Of a stretch of 64,000 nt of DNA, positions 46,405 through 56,237 are shown piece by piece; position 1 is the stretch's first letter, and every line of letters starts with the position of its first letter. Made by a program: the position numbers and the translations under genes. This DNA is from Coix lacryma-jobi var. lacryma-jobi (Eukaryota; Streptophyta; Magnoliopsida; Poales; Poaceae): assembly GCA_009763385.1 (NCBI GenBank), contig CM019831.1, positions 19,742,080-19,806,079 of the forward strand. Reading direction: 5' to 3'. The notes below the pieces were generated by a model, which had not been told where the DNA came from, ran no database searches, and saw only the letters and a list, made by a program, of their open reading frames with translations.

Positions 46405-47355
46405 ACACTCGACAAAGTTTTTATTTTTTTTTTGAAATTTTGACACCAAATTTTTTTGAGACACTTTCACACTACCACTCTCAACATGTTCAAATTTCAC
46501 AATTTTTCAAAGCGTTTTGTTATATTTTATGTTTTTATTGTATTTTCTTGAATTTTCCCGCTAGACGCAAGTTTGAACCGCGGGTGCATCGAATAATGGA
46601 TTTCAATGAGTCAAAAATTGTTATTGTTGCTCTTGAGTGTATGTTGAGGCCAAATCCAAAAATTGACCCTACGTTTCGATAAACGTGCTCACGGGGCAAC
46701 GCCTCCAAATTACGTGCGGGCAGTTTTTTAATTATAGAAAATGCAAATGAATTCCGAAAATCACGAAACTTGGCAAGATGTTGTTACATCATATGCGTAT
46801 GCCGAAAAAAAAATTTGAGAAAGTTTTGAGGAAGTTATCACGTACGATGCTTACAAACCTGGACATCTCAACATGTGATATCTTGTGACTCATGTTGAGA
46901 TGTCCAGGTTTGTAAGCATCGTACATGACAACTTGCTCGAAACTTTCTCAAATTTTTTTCTCGGCATACGCATATGATGTAACAACATCTCGCCAATTTT
47001 TACGATTTTCGAAATTCATTTGCATTTTCTATAATTAAAAAACGGCCCGCACGTAATTTGGAGGCGTTGCCCCGTGAGCACGTTGATCGAAACATCAGGT
47101 CAGGTTTTGGATTTGGCCTCAACATACGGTTAAGAACAAGAATAACATTTTCTAAATCATGAAAATCCACTATGCGATGCACCCGCAGTTCAAACTTGCG
47201 TATTTCGCGAAAATTCAAGAAAACGAAATAAAGTCAAAAAATATAACGAAATGTTTTGAAAAACTGTCAAATTTGAATATGTTGGCCATAGTACTGTGGG
47301 GATGATCCACAAAAAATTTGGTGTCCAAAATCCAAAAAAAAAACTTTGCCGAGTG
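46405..47355. repeat. Large inverted repeat inside the CACTA element, arms about 465 bp
   Basis: The left arm (about 46405-46875) and right arm (46891 to about 47355) are inverted copies around a 15-base centre (46876-46890). The inner 300 bp match closely, for example GATGCTTACAAACCTGGACA on one arm and its inverse on the other. The outer parts are more diverged and run into the TTTGCCGAGTG repeats on both sides. Confidence 0.9.
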
Positions 47356-47880
47356 CCACATGGACTGACACTCGACAAAAAGGGGATCTTCGCCGAGTGC
47401 CAGCCACGTGGCACTCGGCAAAGAACAGCCCACGTGCTTTGCCGAGTGCCACGTGGCTGGCACTCGGCGAAGACCCCCGCTTTGCCGAGTGCCAGCCACG
47501 TGGCACTCGGCAACGAACAGCCCACGTGTCAAACAACGGGGCCACATGCTTTGCCGAGTGCCACGTGGCTGGCACTCGGCAAAGAGGGGGTCTTCGCCGA
47601 GTGCCAGACGGCGCGCACTCGGCAAAGCTAACGGGCCTGGATGCCGTCTGGTCCGCGACACTTTGCCGAGTGCTCATCTTTGCCGAGTGTGCGGCACTCG
47701 GCAAAGATGTGACTTCGCCGAGTGTTTTTCTTTGCCGAGTGTTGGGCACTCGGCAAAGCAGCCTTTGCCTTGTGCTCAGTCTTCGCCGAGTGCCAGATTT
47801 CCGGCACTCGGCAAAGAGGCTCTTTGCCGAGTGCCCGAAATTTGGCACTCTGCGAACTCGCAGGCACTCGGCGAAGCCTG
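47343..47880. repeat. Right subterminal repeats of the CACTA element
   Basis: Many direct and inverted TTTGCCGAGTGCC copies, partly as longer units that include CACGTGGC. Confidence 0.9.
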
Positions 47881-47894
47881 TGTTTCCTGTAGTG

Positions 47895-48225
47895 ACAGCA
47901 CCTGAAATCTGGATAGCCAATGTTATATAACTACCTGGACAACACATGAAATCTCTTAGTCGTACCTACACCTTCATCGAGCAATGGGCCTTGGACTTGG
48001 AGGTATCAGGAAAAATAAAAACAGACTGAGAAAACGTATCAGTAATAATGTGCCATTTTTACATTTATTCAACTCAATACATTCAAAACATATACCAGTG
48101 ATTATGGAGGGTTCGGGCACAACGATCGTAGCTAAAACCTAAAACTTGGCCATCATTGTCCATCAATCACCCTGATCTCATGCATGTAAGTTTATCAAGC
48201 AAGTAGGGGATGCCTGATTGGACAT
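47895..48225 (-). other. Spacer with a terminal-exon-like fragment
   Basis: On the minus strand 47957-48030 encodes FLFFLIPPSPRPIAR and a stop, like the other FLIPP-type fragments. The segment ATCAGTAATAATGTGCCA recalls 59430-59470, so it may be another decayed copy of the same local repeat. It ends in the GACAT duplication (48221-48225). Confidence 0.35.
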
Positions 48226-48854
48226 TGAGAACATATATGATGAATGATTGACTTTGTGAGGAAGGTTTGAGGCTTTTACCCGGTTGAGTCTATATCTCGC
48301 TATGCGCTTAATGTTTATGACTAACCGGTGGCGTTGAGTTGTGGTGTTCCCGTGTTGGTGTGAGTGTGCAACATGTGTCTCTTGGCTGTGCTGATGTACA
48401 GGTGTGGAGCTCGGATACAGTGGCCGATGGCGAGGTGAAGGTCAAGTAGAGACGTGCCGTGCCGACGGACCGGGAGCGGTGAAGGATGGGCGTGCCGTGC
48501 GGCGGACGTGCCATGCCGATGTACCCAGAGCGGTGAAGGGCGGACGTGAGGCTTGGACTGACGAACCAGAGGGCCAGAGGACCAGCTGTGGTAGCTGGCA
48601 CGTGGCATCGGCGAGCGAGAGCACATGGGGATGTGCAATGCATCGGCCGAGTCGGGAGGGAGACGATGGCGTCGTGGCACTTGGCGGGAGGTCGGACACG
48701 GGCTTGCGTGCGGCGCAAGTGCCGTCGGCCGAGTCAAGAAGGAAGGTGAAGGCGTTGTGCCCGGCGTGGAGGCTGGACATGCATCGGCATCGGTGCCGGT
48801 GGTCGGGGTGTGCGAACCACATCCCGTCACGGCGCGGGTTCGGTAGCTGAGCCT

Positions 48855-49090
48855 CAAAAAGCTACCTGGACGGTTTTCGAGTTTGGGCCACAAAACTCGA
48901 GGTGGCGGGTTTCCGAGTTTGGGCCTCAAAACTCAGCGAGGACAGTTTCCAGGTTTGGGCCTCAAAACCTGGGCTGGCCGGTTTACGAGTTTGGGCCTCA
49001 AAACTCGGGGTGGACGGTTTGCCAAGTTTGGGCCTCAAAACCTGGGCTGGCGGGTTTACCGGTTTGGGCCTCAAAACCGGGTGGAGGTTC
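48855..49090 (+). repeat. About 39-bp repeat array with GGGCCTCAAAAC cores, 5' LTR
   Basis: Seven units of the type CGAGTTTGGGCCTCAAAACT plus CG and a spacer. CGAGTTTTG-like and CAAAACTCG halves pair within each unit around GGGCC. Both strands therefore show periodic open frames. The counterpart lies at 56815-57030. Confidence 0.88.
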
Positions 49091-49909
49091 CTATGCAGAA
49101 CGGTCGACGCGTGGCGGTGTGGAGAGGCTGGCGCGGCGGCGAAGCTATCCACGAGGAAGGCGCGGTGGTCGACAGTGACGACACATGGCGGCATCCTGGA
49201 GCTTGCGTCGAGGCGAAGCGAAGGATGAGAAGGCGCGTGGCCGTTAGATGAAAAATGGTAGGGTTGGACAGTTTTACCCCTGGGGGGGTATTCGGGTCAT
49301 TGCTTCATGTGAGGGCGTTTTGGTCTTCGGACGTGCGCCTATATATATGAAGGGGGCTGGTTAGAGACAGGAGTGGCTCTTGTTCTTGAGCTTTTCGCCA
49401 TCCACGCTTTGTTGTTGCGAGGAGTGGCTTGTAACCCGACACGGAGTGCTACTCAATTCATCATCTAGTAGCAATCCAAGGATTAAATTCGTCCTCCTCT
49501 TGTTGGCTGCGATTTTGGATCGATTCGCGTTTTGTTCTTCGCGTTTTCGTTTTTCCCTTCTCGGAGATTTGCCTCGTTCTCCCTCTCCGAGCAACGATTT
49601 GCGATTCCGTTTGAATCAAATTGTTCTATGTCGTGAGCTCGTTCTTTCGACCGAAGGATTTCTACTCTAACCTCACGAGCACATAGATCGGGTCGAAATC
49701 ACGTTCGTTCTTCATTCTTCGTTCTTCCCCTTTTCTAGTGTTCTTCTGATTTCTCATGGATTAGTTGGTTTGGAGCAATGATATCCTAGGATTAGCTTCC
49801 CAACACATAGAAGAACACTTGGGTGAAGTTAGTTTGCAGCCTTGTTCGATTTGGTGAAGATCCAATCAATTTTAGTTTCCTCTCGTGCTGTTTTTGCACT
49901 GTCTGGGCA

Positions 49910-50180
49910 GTGGCGGACTGTCCGTCGTTTAGTGGCGGACTGTTCGGCCATCGGGACTCGGCCAGATCAGACCAGCGCAGCGTGCACTCTTCTTGGTCAT
50001 TTTGACCGGCGGACAGTCCGCCATTGACAGGCGCGGACAGTCCGGGCCCGAGCAGGGACACTTCAGCAGCTTCGCTGTTTTTGCTGTCTGACCGGCGGAC
50101 AGTCCGCCCCCCTAGTGGCGGACAGTTCGGCTCACACCGGACAGTCCGGGAGCCTGACAGCGGACAGTCCAGGAACCTGC
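49910..50180 (+). repeat. Dispersed palindromic CGGACAGTCCG motifs in the 5' LTR
   Basis: At least eight copies of GCGGACAGTCCG or GCGGACTGTCCG with single-base variants at irregular spacing. Each core (CGGAC-A/T-GTCCG) is a perfect or near-perfect palindrome. The same cluster is at 57910-58160. Confidence 0.9.
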
Positions 50181-50590
50181 AGTTTGTGCAGTTTTAGTGT
50201 GTTTGCTCTCCCAACTTTTCTGCTTTGCTTCTGGACTTCTCGTTTGCTCCTAAAGTTCACCTAGGAACCTCTCTACCTATCTTTGCTACGTGTTAGCATA
50301 GGTATTTAGAGGAATCCCAATGTTGCCCTCCATCTACGTTTGGGAGTGGGTCTCTTAGGTACGAACTTGACTCGGAGTTTTGATAGTTTTGATTTGCTCT
50401 CTTGTGTGGTGCCTCGCTGTGATCCTAGGGATCATCCACCCTCTTTCCGAGGGTCGTGGGCATCACGTTTGAGTCCGAAGCTTTTGGGGTTGATTTTGTT
50501 GGGACAGAGACCAGAATTTCGAAAGAAATTTTTAGGCTCCCATTCACCCCCCCTCTGGTGGCCTTGCTTTAGCATTTTTGGTCCTTCAAT

Positions 50591-50604
50591 TGGTATCGGA
50601 GCCA
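50591..50604 (+). other. Primer binding site
   Basis: TGGTATCGGAGCCA, two bases after the LTR, matches the initiator-Met site TGGTATCAGAGCC with one change. Confidence 0.85.
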
Positions 50605-50735
50605 GTTAAGGATCTCTCTACCTTAACCGGTTCTGGATCCGCGAAGGCGACCTTTTTGAGAGCGGTTGTGTTTCCGACTTTGCTTGTCGTGGTGTTGAGC
50701 TTGTGTTTTGGCTAACACTAACAGTGCTTTTGAAA

Positions 50736-52286
50736 ATGGCACCAAGTTCTTCTTCTAGTATGTCTTTGTCCTTAGGTTTGAATGTTTCCAAGGACGACAT
50801 CTTGGGAAGAAGGAGGAGTGCAGTTGATGAGAGGGATCGTGAGGTGAACGATCTATTGAACCTTCTACGACATGATGAGCTTTCACCAGAGGATATCCTA
50901 CGTCAACTTGGCGAGGCCAATAGTGGTACACTTGCTTGTGGTCTTATGACCTTGCACAACCTATATGAGGCTTGCTCTAGGGATGATGAGCTTTGTGATA
51001 CCTTGCGTAGAAAGGTAGAAAAATTAAAATGCTCCATTGCTAGGTTAAAGTCTAGTGCCTCTTTGCCTTGCACCTCCTGTGTTGACATGGTTAGGAAGAA
51101 TGATGAGCTATGCTTTTCTCTTGCTAGCTTAAAATCTGAGATTGAATTGTTGAATTCCAATGCTTCCGAACCGTGTCTAGTTTGCATTGACTTGCGCAAG
51201 GACCTTGATTGTGCTAAAACTGAAATAGCCTTGCTAAATTCAAATGCTTCTTTACCATGTGATTATTGTGAATCTTTTGTTGCTAGACTTAGAGAATTAT
51301 GTTTGATTCACAGGACATGTGTAGATGAACTCGAGCATGCTAGGGCTAAAATTGATGAGATAAATTCTAGGCCTTGTAGCTCATGCTCTTTGAATAAAAG
51401 TGCTTGCCTTACTTCTTGTGCTAATCATGATTCTTTGCTTGATGTGAATGGTGATGTTTCTTCCACCGATCTCATTTGCACATCTTGCACTGATTTAGAA
51501 AAAGAAGTTTTGGCTTTGAAACAAGCGCACGATGATATGAGCGCCAAGTTGGTTCAGCACAATGATATGAGTGCCAACCTTGAAAAAGAGATTGAGCTCT
51601 TGCGTACCACATATGCCGAATGCATTGAAAAGGAGATGGAAAACTTGAGAAACACTGCTTGTGGTACTTGTCACCGCCTCATGTTTGAAAATGAGGTTTT
51701 AGCTAAAAGATGCAAGAGTCTTTGTGCTAAGTCGTTTGATTCACGCACTTCTTGCAACTCCGATGTTGGTGTTTCCAAGTTTGCATCTTTGCAACCGGAG
51801 TTGAGTTCTTGTGTTGAGCGTGAGTCTTTTGACTGTAGCATTAGTGCCAAGGTTTTGGATAGCTCCTCCATAGCTAGTCCTAACCTTGTTGGTTCTTTGA
51901 GTAATGTCCAAGGGACTTCTCTTGACAAAGGTGCTTCTCACATTTTTGGGACTCGTGTTCCCAATCCAATTTTCCATTGCACTTTTTGCAAGAAGGATGG
52001 ACATTCATTCGATTTCTGTTTCTGCCGTGTCAAACACGAGCGACGTATTCGAGCTAAGGCTTTTAGGAAGCCGCGTAGCCTTTCCCATGGCACGTGTGCT
52101 CCGAGTGTTGGCACCAAGTTGGTTGTTGATGCTTCTTGTTCTAAGTCCCAAGGGACTTCTCACTTGTCGAAGAATGGTGTGCCTTCCAATAGGCCTTTAT
52201 ACCATTGCTCTTTTTGTGAGAAAGATGGGCATCAAGAAAGCTTTTTCTATCTGTGTGCCAAACGTTTGCGCCAAGCTCGCTCTTAG
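50736..52286 (+). pseudogene. gag-like protein with coiled coil and zinc knuckles, C-terminus frameshifted
   Basis: The frame starts MAPSSSSSMSLSL after the primer site and runs 516 codons. A long heptad-like region with repeated LNSNAS..PC motifs gives a Cys-containing coiled coil. A CCHC knuckle (FHCTFCKKDGHSFDFCF) follows. A second knuckle (YHCSFCEKDGHQESFFY) has lost its last Cys. The frame then shifts near 52240, and remnants continue in other frames to about 52711, ending with SWVPKYMLANPSGSKTR, the usual C-terminal phrase of this gag family. The product would form particles for an element that lacks its own pol. Confidence 0.8.
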
Positions 52287-52711
52287 GAAGACGGTGGTTC
52301 ATAGCCCTTCCCATGGTATGAACGCTTGTGCTCCTAGTAAGAAGCCCCTCTTTGTTGACGGGTTTTATGACTCCTTTTCTAGTGGGTTAGGTCATTATCG
52401 TGGCCGGACATGCCTCTAGTGCTTCTTTTCTTGGTCCACGTCATGCTTTTCATGATACTTCTATTGGTTCTTCTACAAAAACCTTGGAAGATGTTCGCCT
52501 CTTTTCCCGTGGTACGACTCGTTCTTCTCCTCGAGTTATCCTTTTGAGGAATGCTTCGAAGGGTGTTTCACAATTGCATTTGAACCAACATTTGCATCAT
52601 GCTAACCCACAAGATAAGTTGAGTTTTGTGACCAAGTCTTGGGTTCCCAAGTATATGCTTGCTAACCCTTCGGGATCCAAGACTCGGGATACTTTGTCCT
52701 CTTGTGTGTAG
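52287..52711 (+). pseudogene. Decayed gag C-terminus
   Basis: Frame-shifted continuation of the gag-like gene (GPRHAFHDTSIGSS, then WVPKYMLANPSGSKTRDT), ending at a stop at 52709-52711. Confidence 0.65.
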
Positions 52712-53714
52712 ATATGAGGACGTGGGGTGGAGAACATGCGCCTGATGGGACTTGGTCTTTTAGATGTGACCAAGATTTGATGGTTCTCTACACCCCGCTT
52801 AGAATTGCCTCCAAAGAGGTTTTTGCAACTTAGTGAGCTTTCTTATACACTCATACCTTGTACATCCATGATTTGTCTTGTGGTATGAAATGGTCTTTCA
52901 TGTGCTCACTTGTATAGTTTTTGCATGTACATTTTCTTTTGTATCATGTTTTGTTTTAGTCTAGCATATGCTATCTTGTATATCATGTCATGTTAGTCTT
53001 GTATACAGTTTTTGTGGAGCAGCCACTTTTCATGCTAGTTGGTGATCCTCATGAACATTATGCCATACTTTATCATATTTCTTCATGAGCTTTACTTGTA
53101 GAGGTATGATGTTCATTAGGTATCACTTGTCAGGTGCTAGTTTTGGTTAGCTACATGTACCCTGTTGATATGACTAGTTTGAGCACTAGCCTTTCCACAA
53201 TTTTATCATGTTACATGCTTTTGGATCTATTGCTATCATTATCTTGCATTGTAGCATGTGTTAAGGTTTAGGCTGTGTTTGCGTTGATCATGTTTTTAGG
53301 TTGCATTTTGCTATACAGTGCTTTATCCTGTTGCATGGTAGTCTTGACTAGTTTGAGTTCAGTTCTCCTTGCGGTATCATTCATAGGTAGGCCTCTTTTG
53401 TTGAGTGTTCATCTTATGCTTATTATGTTACTAACCGCTTTGTGGAGACCTTGAGGTCACACTGGATGAGACAATGCCTTGTGTTTCTTCTGCCTTTGAG
53501 TGTGCAGGAGAACAGGAGCCTAGAGAGAGCATTTCGGCTCACGGACCCGATCTCACTTCTTCCACGACTTGGGGTTCCGTTCGAGCAGCTCTCCAGCGAG
53601 CACTAGCTGCACCTGTGGGAGTGACAGCATCAGGCGAGGGGGAGACGACTTCGACAAGGCAGGCGTCCCGGAGACTTCAGTAGATTCAGGCATCCCCTCA
53701 AGTATCACACAAGC

Positions 53715-53860
53715 AGGCGGTCAAGCGCTTCATGAGGTACCTCCAACACACTTCTGAGTTCGGGTTTTGGTACTGTCCTTCTTCGACCTCTTTCTGTTGT
53801 GTGGTCTTTCCGATGTGGTTTTTGCTGGCTATTCGCTTGAGCATTTCTTGGCTCTTTTCT
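53715..53860 (+). pseudogene. copia RNase H remnant
   Basis: The plus strand encodes AVKRFMRYLQHTSEFGFWY, matching the RYLKYTPEFGLWY step at the start of copia RNase H. In another frame LSDVVFAGYSLE corresponds to the FSDADFAGY box. It is broken by a frameshift. It shows that the element descends from a complete copia element by deletion of the gag-to-RNase H interval. Confidence 0.7.
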
Positions 53861-55200
53861 TGTGGTTTTGGTGTGTGTTTCCCTTTTAGTTGGGGAAGCA
53901 TTTTGCTTGTTGTATCTTAGTTGGACTTCTCTGATACCCTTTTGTTTTGGGTTTTCCTTTTTAGGCTAGTTTTGCTTTGTCTTTGATAGACTAGCTTTTG
54001 CATGCATTTCATCATGTATTTTAGTGCATTTTAGAGCTTCATGTTTAGAGCAATGAGAATGAGATTATGCTCTTTTTGGTATGCCCTGTTTATTCATGAT
54101 GATGCTTGTAGCTTAGGCTCTTTTTGATCACTTGATACATGTTATGAGCTAAGCTATTTTTGCAAATGGTGAACTTGACTAATCGACTCTGAAACCTTTA
54201 ATTTGTTCACCATTGAGATTGGCAACTAGCATGGGTAGGATGTGTTGAGATCACTTGTGCTATCTTTTGTATGCTAGGTTGCTATGTCTCTTCCACTGAG
54301 TTATTCACTTGCTTGGATTGTTCATATTTACCTTGTGATTAAAATTTGTTCCAAGTCTAAGTGAAATGAAAAGATCGAGATGGGTTTGCATGTGTCAGCA
54401 CCTCACGGTATCGAGACTGTTTCTCATTGCACAATTGAGTTAAACTTGAGCCGTGTAGTGTAAGACCGAAACCGGTGCTTCAAGCTTCCGATTGCTTTTC
54501 TTGCATATGCTTAGCCCAGTTGAAAAGTTAGGCAATGACCATGCTTTCAACCTCTCGCAATCACATGCTTTAATATGAACTTGTGTTAATACCGCTGCAA
54601 TATCCGATAAAATTTGAAAAATAACACAAGTTTATGATTCATTCTATGGCATGATGATTGAACTTTGCTAGGGGTAGTTCACCTTTCATACTTAAGTAAG
54701 CACTTGGTTGATTTCCTGTCTATTCATGCTAAGTGCTATTTTAGTGGTGAACTTCTTTTTTGAATGGCTTAAAACTGCTCATATGCGTAATTGTTCATAT
54801 TTCATTTTCATTTGATCAGTTTGAGCCTTTGCTAGCATTTGTATTGGTTGCTACACTTTCAGGGTGGCACCCTTTTGAGCATCTTTTCATTTTGATTGCT
54901 ATACACTTGAAGCTGTTGCATTGTGCATATCATGCATTTTTAGCTTAGTATACATACCCCCAGCTCTGATACACTTTGTGGTCACTTTCAATGCTTTTCA
55001 TTACCCCCATATGCTTTTGGTTGATGACTTGTCTTGTGTTTGTGTCAACTTTGTAAAAAATGTCAAAACCCCTCAGCATGTTCCCTTTTGTCAAGGGGGA
55101 GAAGCTGTTTGCAAGGGGGAGTTTGTGTGTTGGCACAAAGGGGAGAGTCATGCATTTTGGGGAGAGCTTTGAGCTAGGGGGAGTTTAGCTCTTTTATGTG
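53861..55200. other. Non-coding 3' region of the deleted copia element
   Basis: T-rich sequence without supported coding regions. AAGGGGGAG words occur near 55096, 55118, 55138 and 55178 and resemble the polypurine tract used at the 3' LTR. Confidence 0.6.
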
Positions 55201-55840
55201 CTTCAATTGGTATCCTTCATAGTGAGCTTTGATGCATAGTCTTTGTGTATAGGCTTGCTTTCAGGGGGAGTTGTTTTGTTTTGCAACTTCTCTGCGTGCT
55301 CCGGGTGTTAGTGCTCCTTTTTGTTTAGAGCTTCTCTTTGTGTTTTCTCAGTCGGTATCAAGCCTGCTAGTCATGTTGAGCCGTGTTGCCTCTACCTTGA
55401 GGGACTAGTAGTTTTTTGCTTGGTATTTTCTATTGGTATGGATCCTTCAGCTAGTTGTGTCGAGCCTCTTTGCCTCTGTCTTGAGGAACTAGTTGTTTTC
55501 ACCAATTTTTGGCTGCTTGTGATTGGTATCGAGTTTTCTGCTAGTTGTGTTGAGCCTCTGTGCCTCTATCTTAAGGGACTAGCAGTTTTGCATTCTTATG
55601 CGTTGATTCAGCCTCAATTGGTATCGAGCCTTGAGCTAGTGGTGTTGAGCCCTTTTCTGCCTTTTCTTGAGGGCTAGCTCATTTTTGACTTGGTTGCGTC
55701 GAGCCGTTGCCCATGTCTTTGGGAACCAAGTCTTTCGCTCCTTGTTTGAGTTTTCGCTCTTTTGTGGAGTTTTGCTCAGATTTTGCTTGGTTGCGTTGAG
55801 CCGTTGCCCATATCTTTGGGGACCAAGTCTTTGGTTTTGG
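55201..55840 (+). repeat. Diverged tandem repeats containing primer-site-like words
   Basis: About six units of 70-95 bp contain GGTATCGAGCC-like words, then GCTAGTTGTGTTGAGCCTC, GCCTCTNTCTTGAGGGACTAG and a TTTT run. The words TTCAATTGGTATC (55204) and TCAATTGGTATCGAGCC (55615) closely resemble the LTR end plus primer site at 50586-50604. Confidence 0.7.
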
Positions 55841-56226
55841 TATCTCAATCATTTCTTGTGCCTAGTTTTTGTCAATTCAATCATCAAGGGGGAGAAATTT
55901 TGAAACCAAAGTGGATAAGAACATTCTAAGTAGATAAGAACCTTGGTTTCTTTTGTGATGATTGTTTGACAATTTATTTGAGATTGGTTTTTGAGTGCCT
56001 TTTTGGGATTCATGAAACTCTTGTTTCTCTTGACTCTTCGGTTGTGCGGAGGCTTTGCCCGCTTTTCCCGTTTCTTTCGTGACCGAGAGCTTTTATTTGG
56101 AGTTTTCATGATCCTTCCTCATCTCAAGTGGCCTTGTGTTTGCTTTTGCTTGGCTTTTGGGCACTTGAATGAGGCTTGCCTTCAAACCCTTCCTTTGTGG
56201 CTTTATTGTTAGTCAATGCATTCATC

Positions 56227-56237
56227 AAGGGGGAGAT
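56227..56237 (+). other. Polypurine tract
   Basis: AAGGGGGAGAT lies directly before the 3' LTR. Confidence 0.8.

Larger units (their letters stand above)
42695..47894 (-). mobile_element. CACTA element, 5200 bp, with a Transposase_24-type gene only
   Basis: It begins CACTACAGGGAAC and ends TTTCCTGTAGTG, flanked by ACA (42692-42694 and 47895-47897). Both ends are dense with TTTGCCGAGTGCC / GGCACTCGGCAAAG subterminal repeats. It carries one spliced gene on the minus strand, but no tnp2/TNPD (DDE) transposase, so it is non-autonomous. A large inverted repeat fills 46405-47355, with an extra block of subterminal repeats at 46217-46420. Confidence 0.93.
48226..50588 (+). repeat. 5' LTR, 2363 bp
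   Basis: It ends TCCTTCA. It contains a hairpin-rich repeat array (48855-49090), a TATA-like TATATATAT (49340-49348) and an array of GCGGACAGTCCG words (49910-50180). Relative to the 3' LTR it has an extra block of about 65 bp near 48565-48630. Confidence 0.92.

Noticed and set aside
45545..46408. Long frames in the GC-only and CTC-rich stretch of the CACTA element
   Set aside because: Simple-sequence composition yields stop-free frames on both strands. Only exon 1 of the spliced gene (45884-45508) is supported by phase and context.
47215..47947. Frames reading ALGKEG/SPSAT-type repeats on both strands
   Set aside because: They are translations of the TTTGCCGAGTGCC subterminal repeats, not proteins. 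The same applies at 42662-43251 and 61665-62054.
48308..49251. Frames on both strands within the LTR of the deleted copia element, repeated at 56320-57198
   Set aside because: They translate the hairpin array and GC-rich LTR sequence and occur in both LTRs with frame differences. No domain.
53474..53683. Small plus-strand frame in the deleted copia element
   Set aside because: No recognisable domain. It only abuts the RNase H remnant and is probably non-coding or decayed pol.
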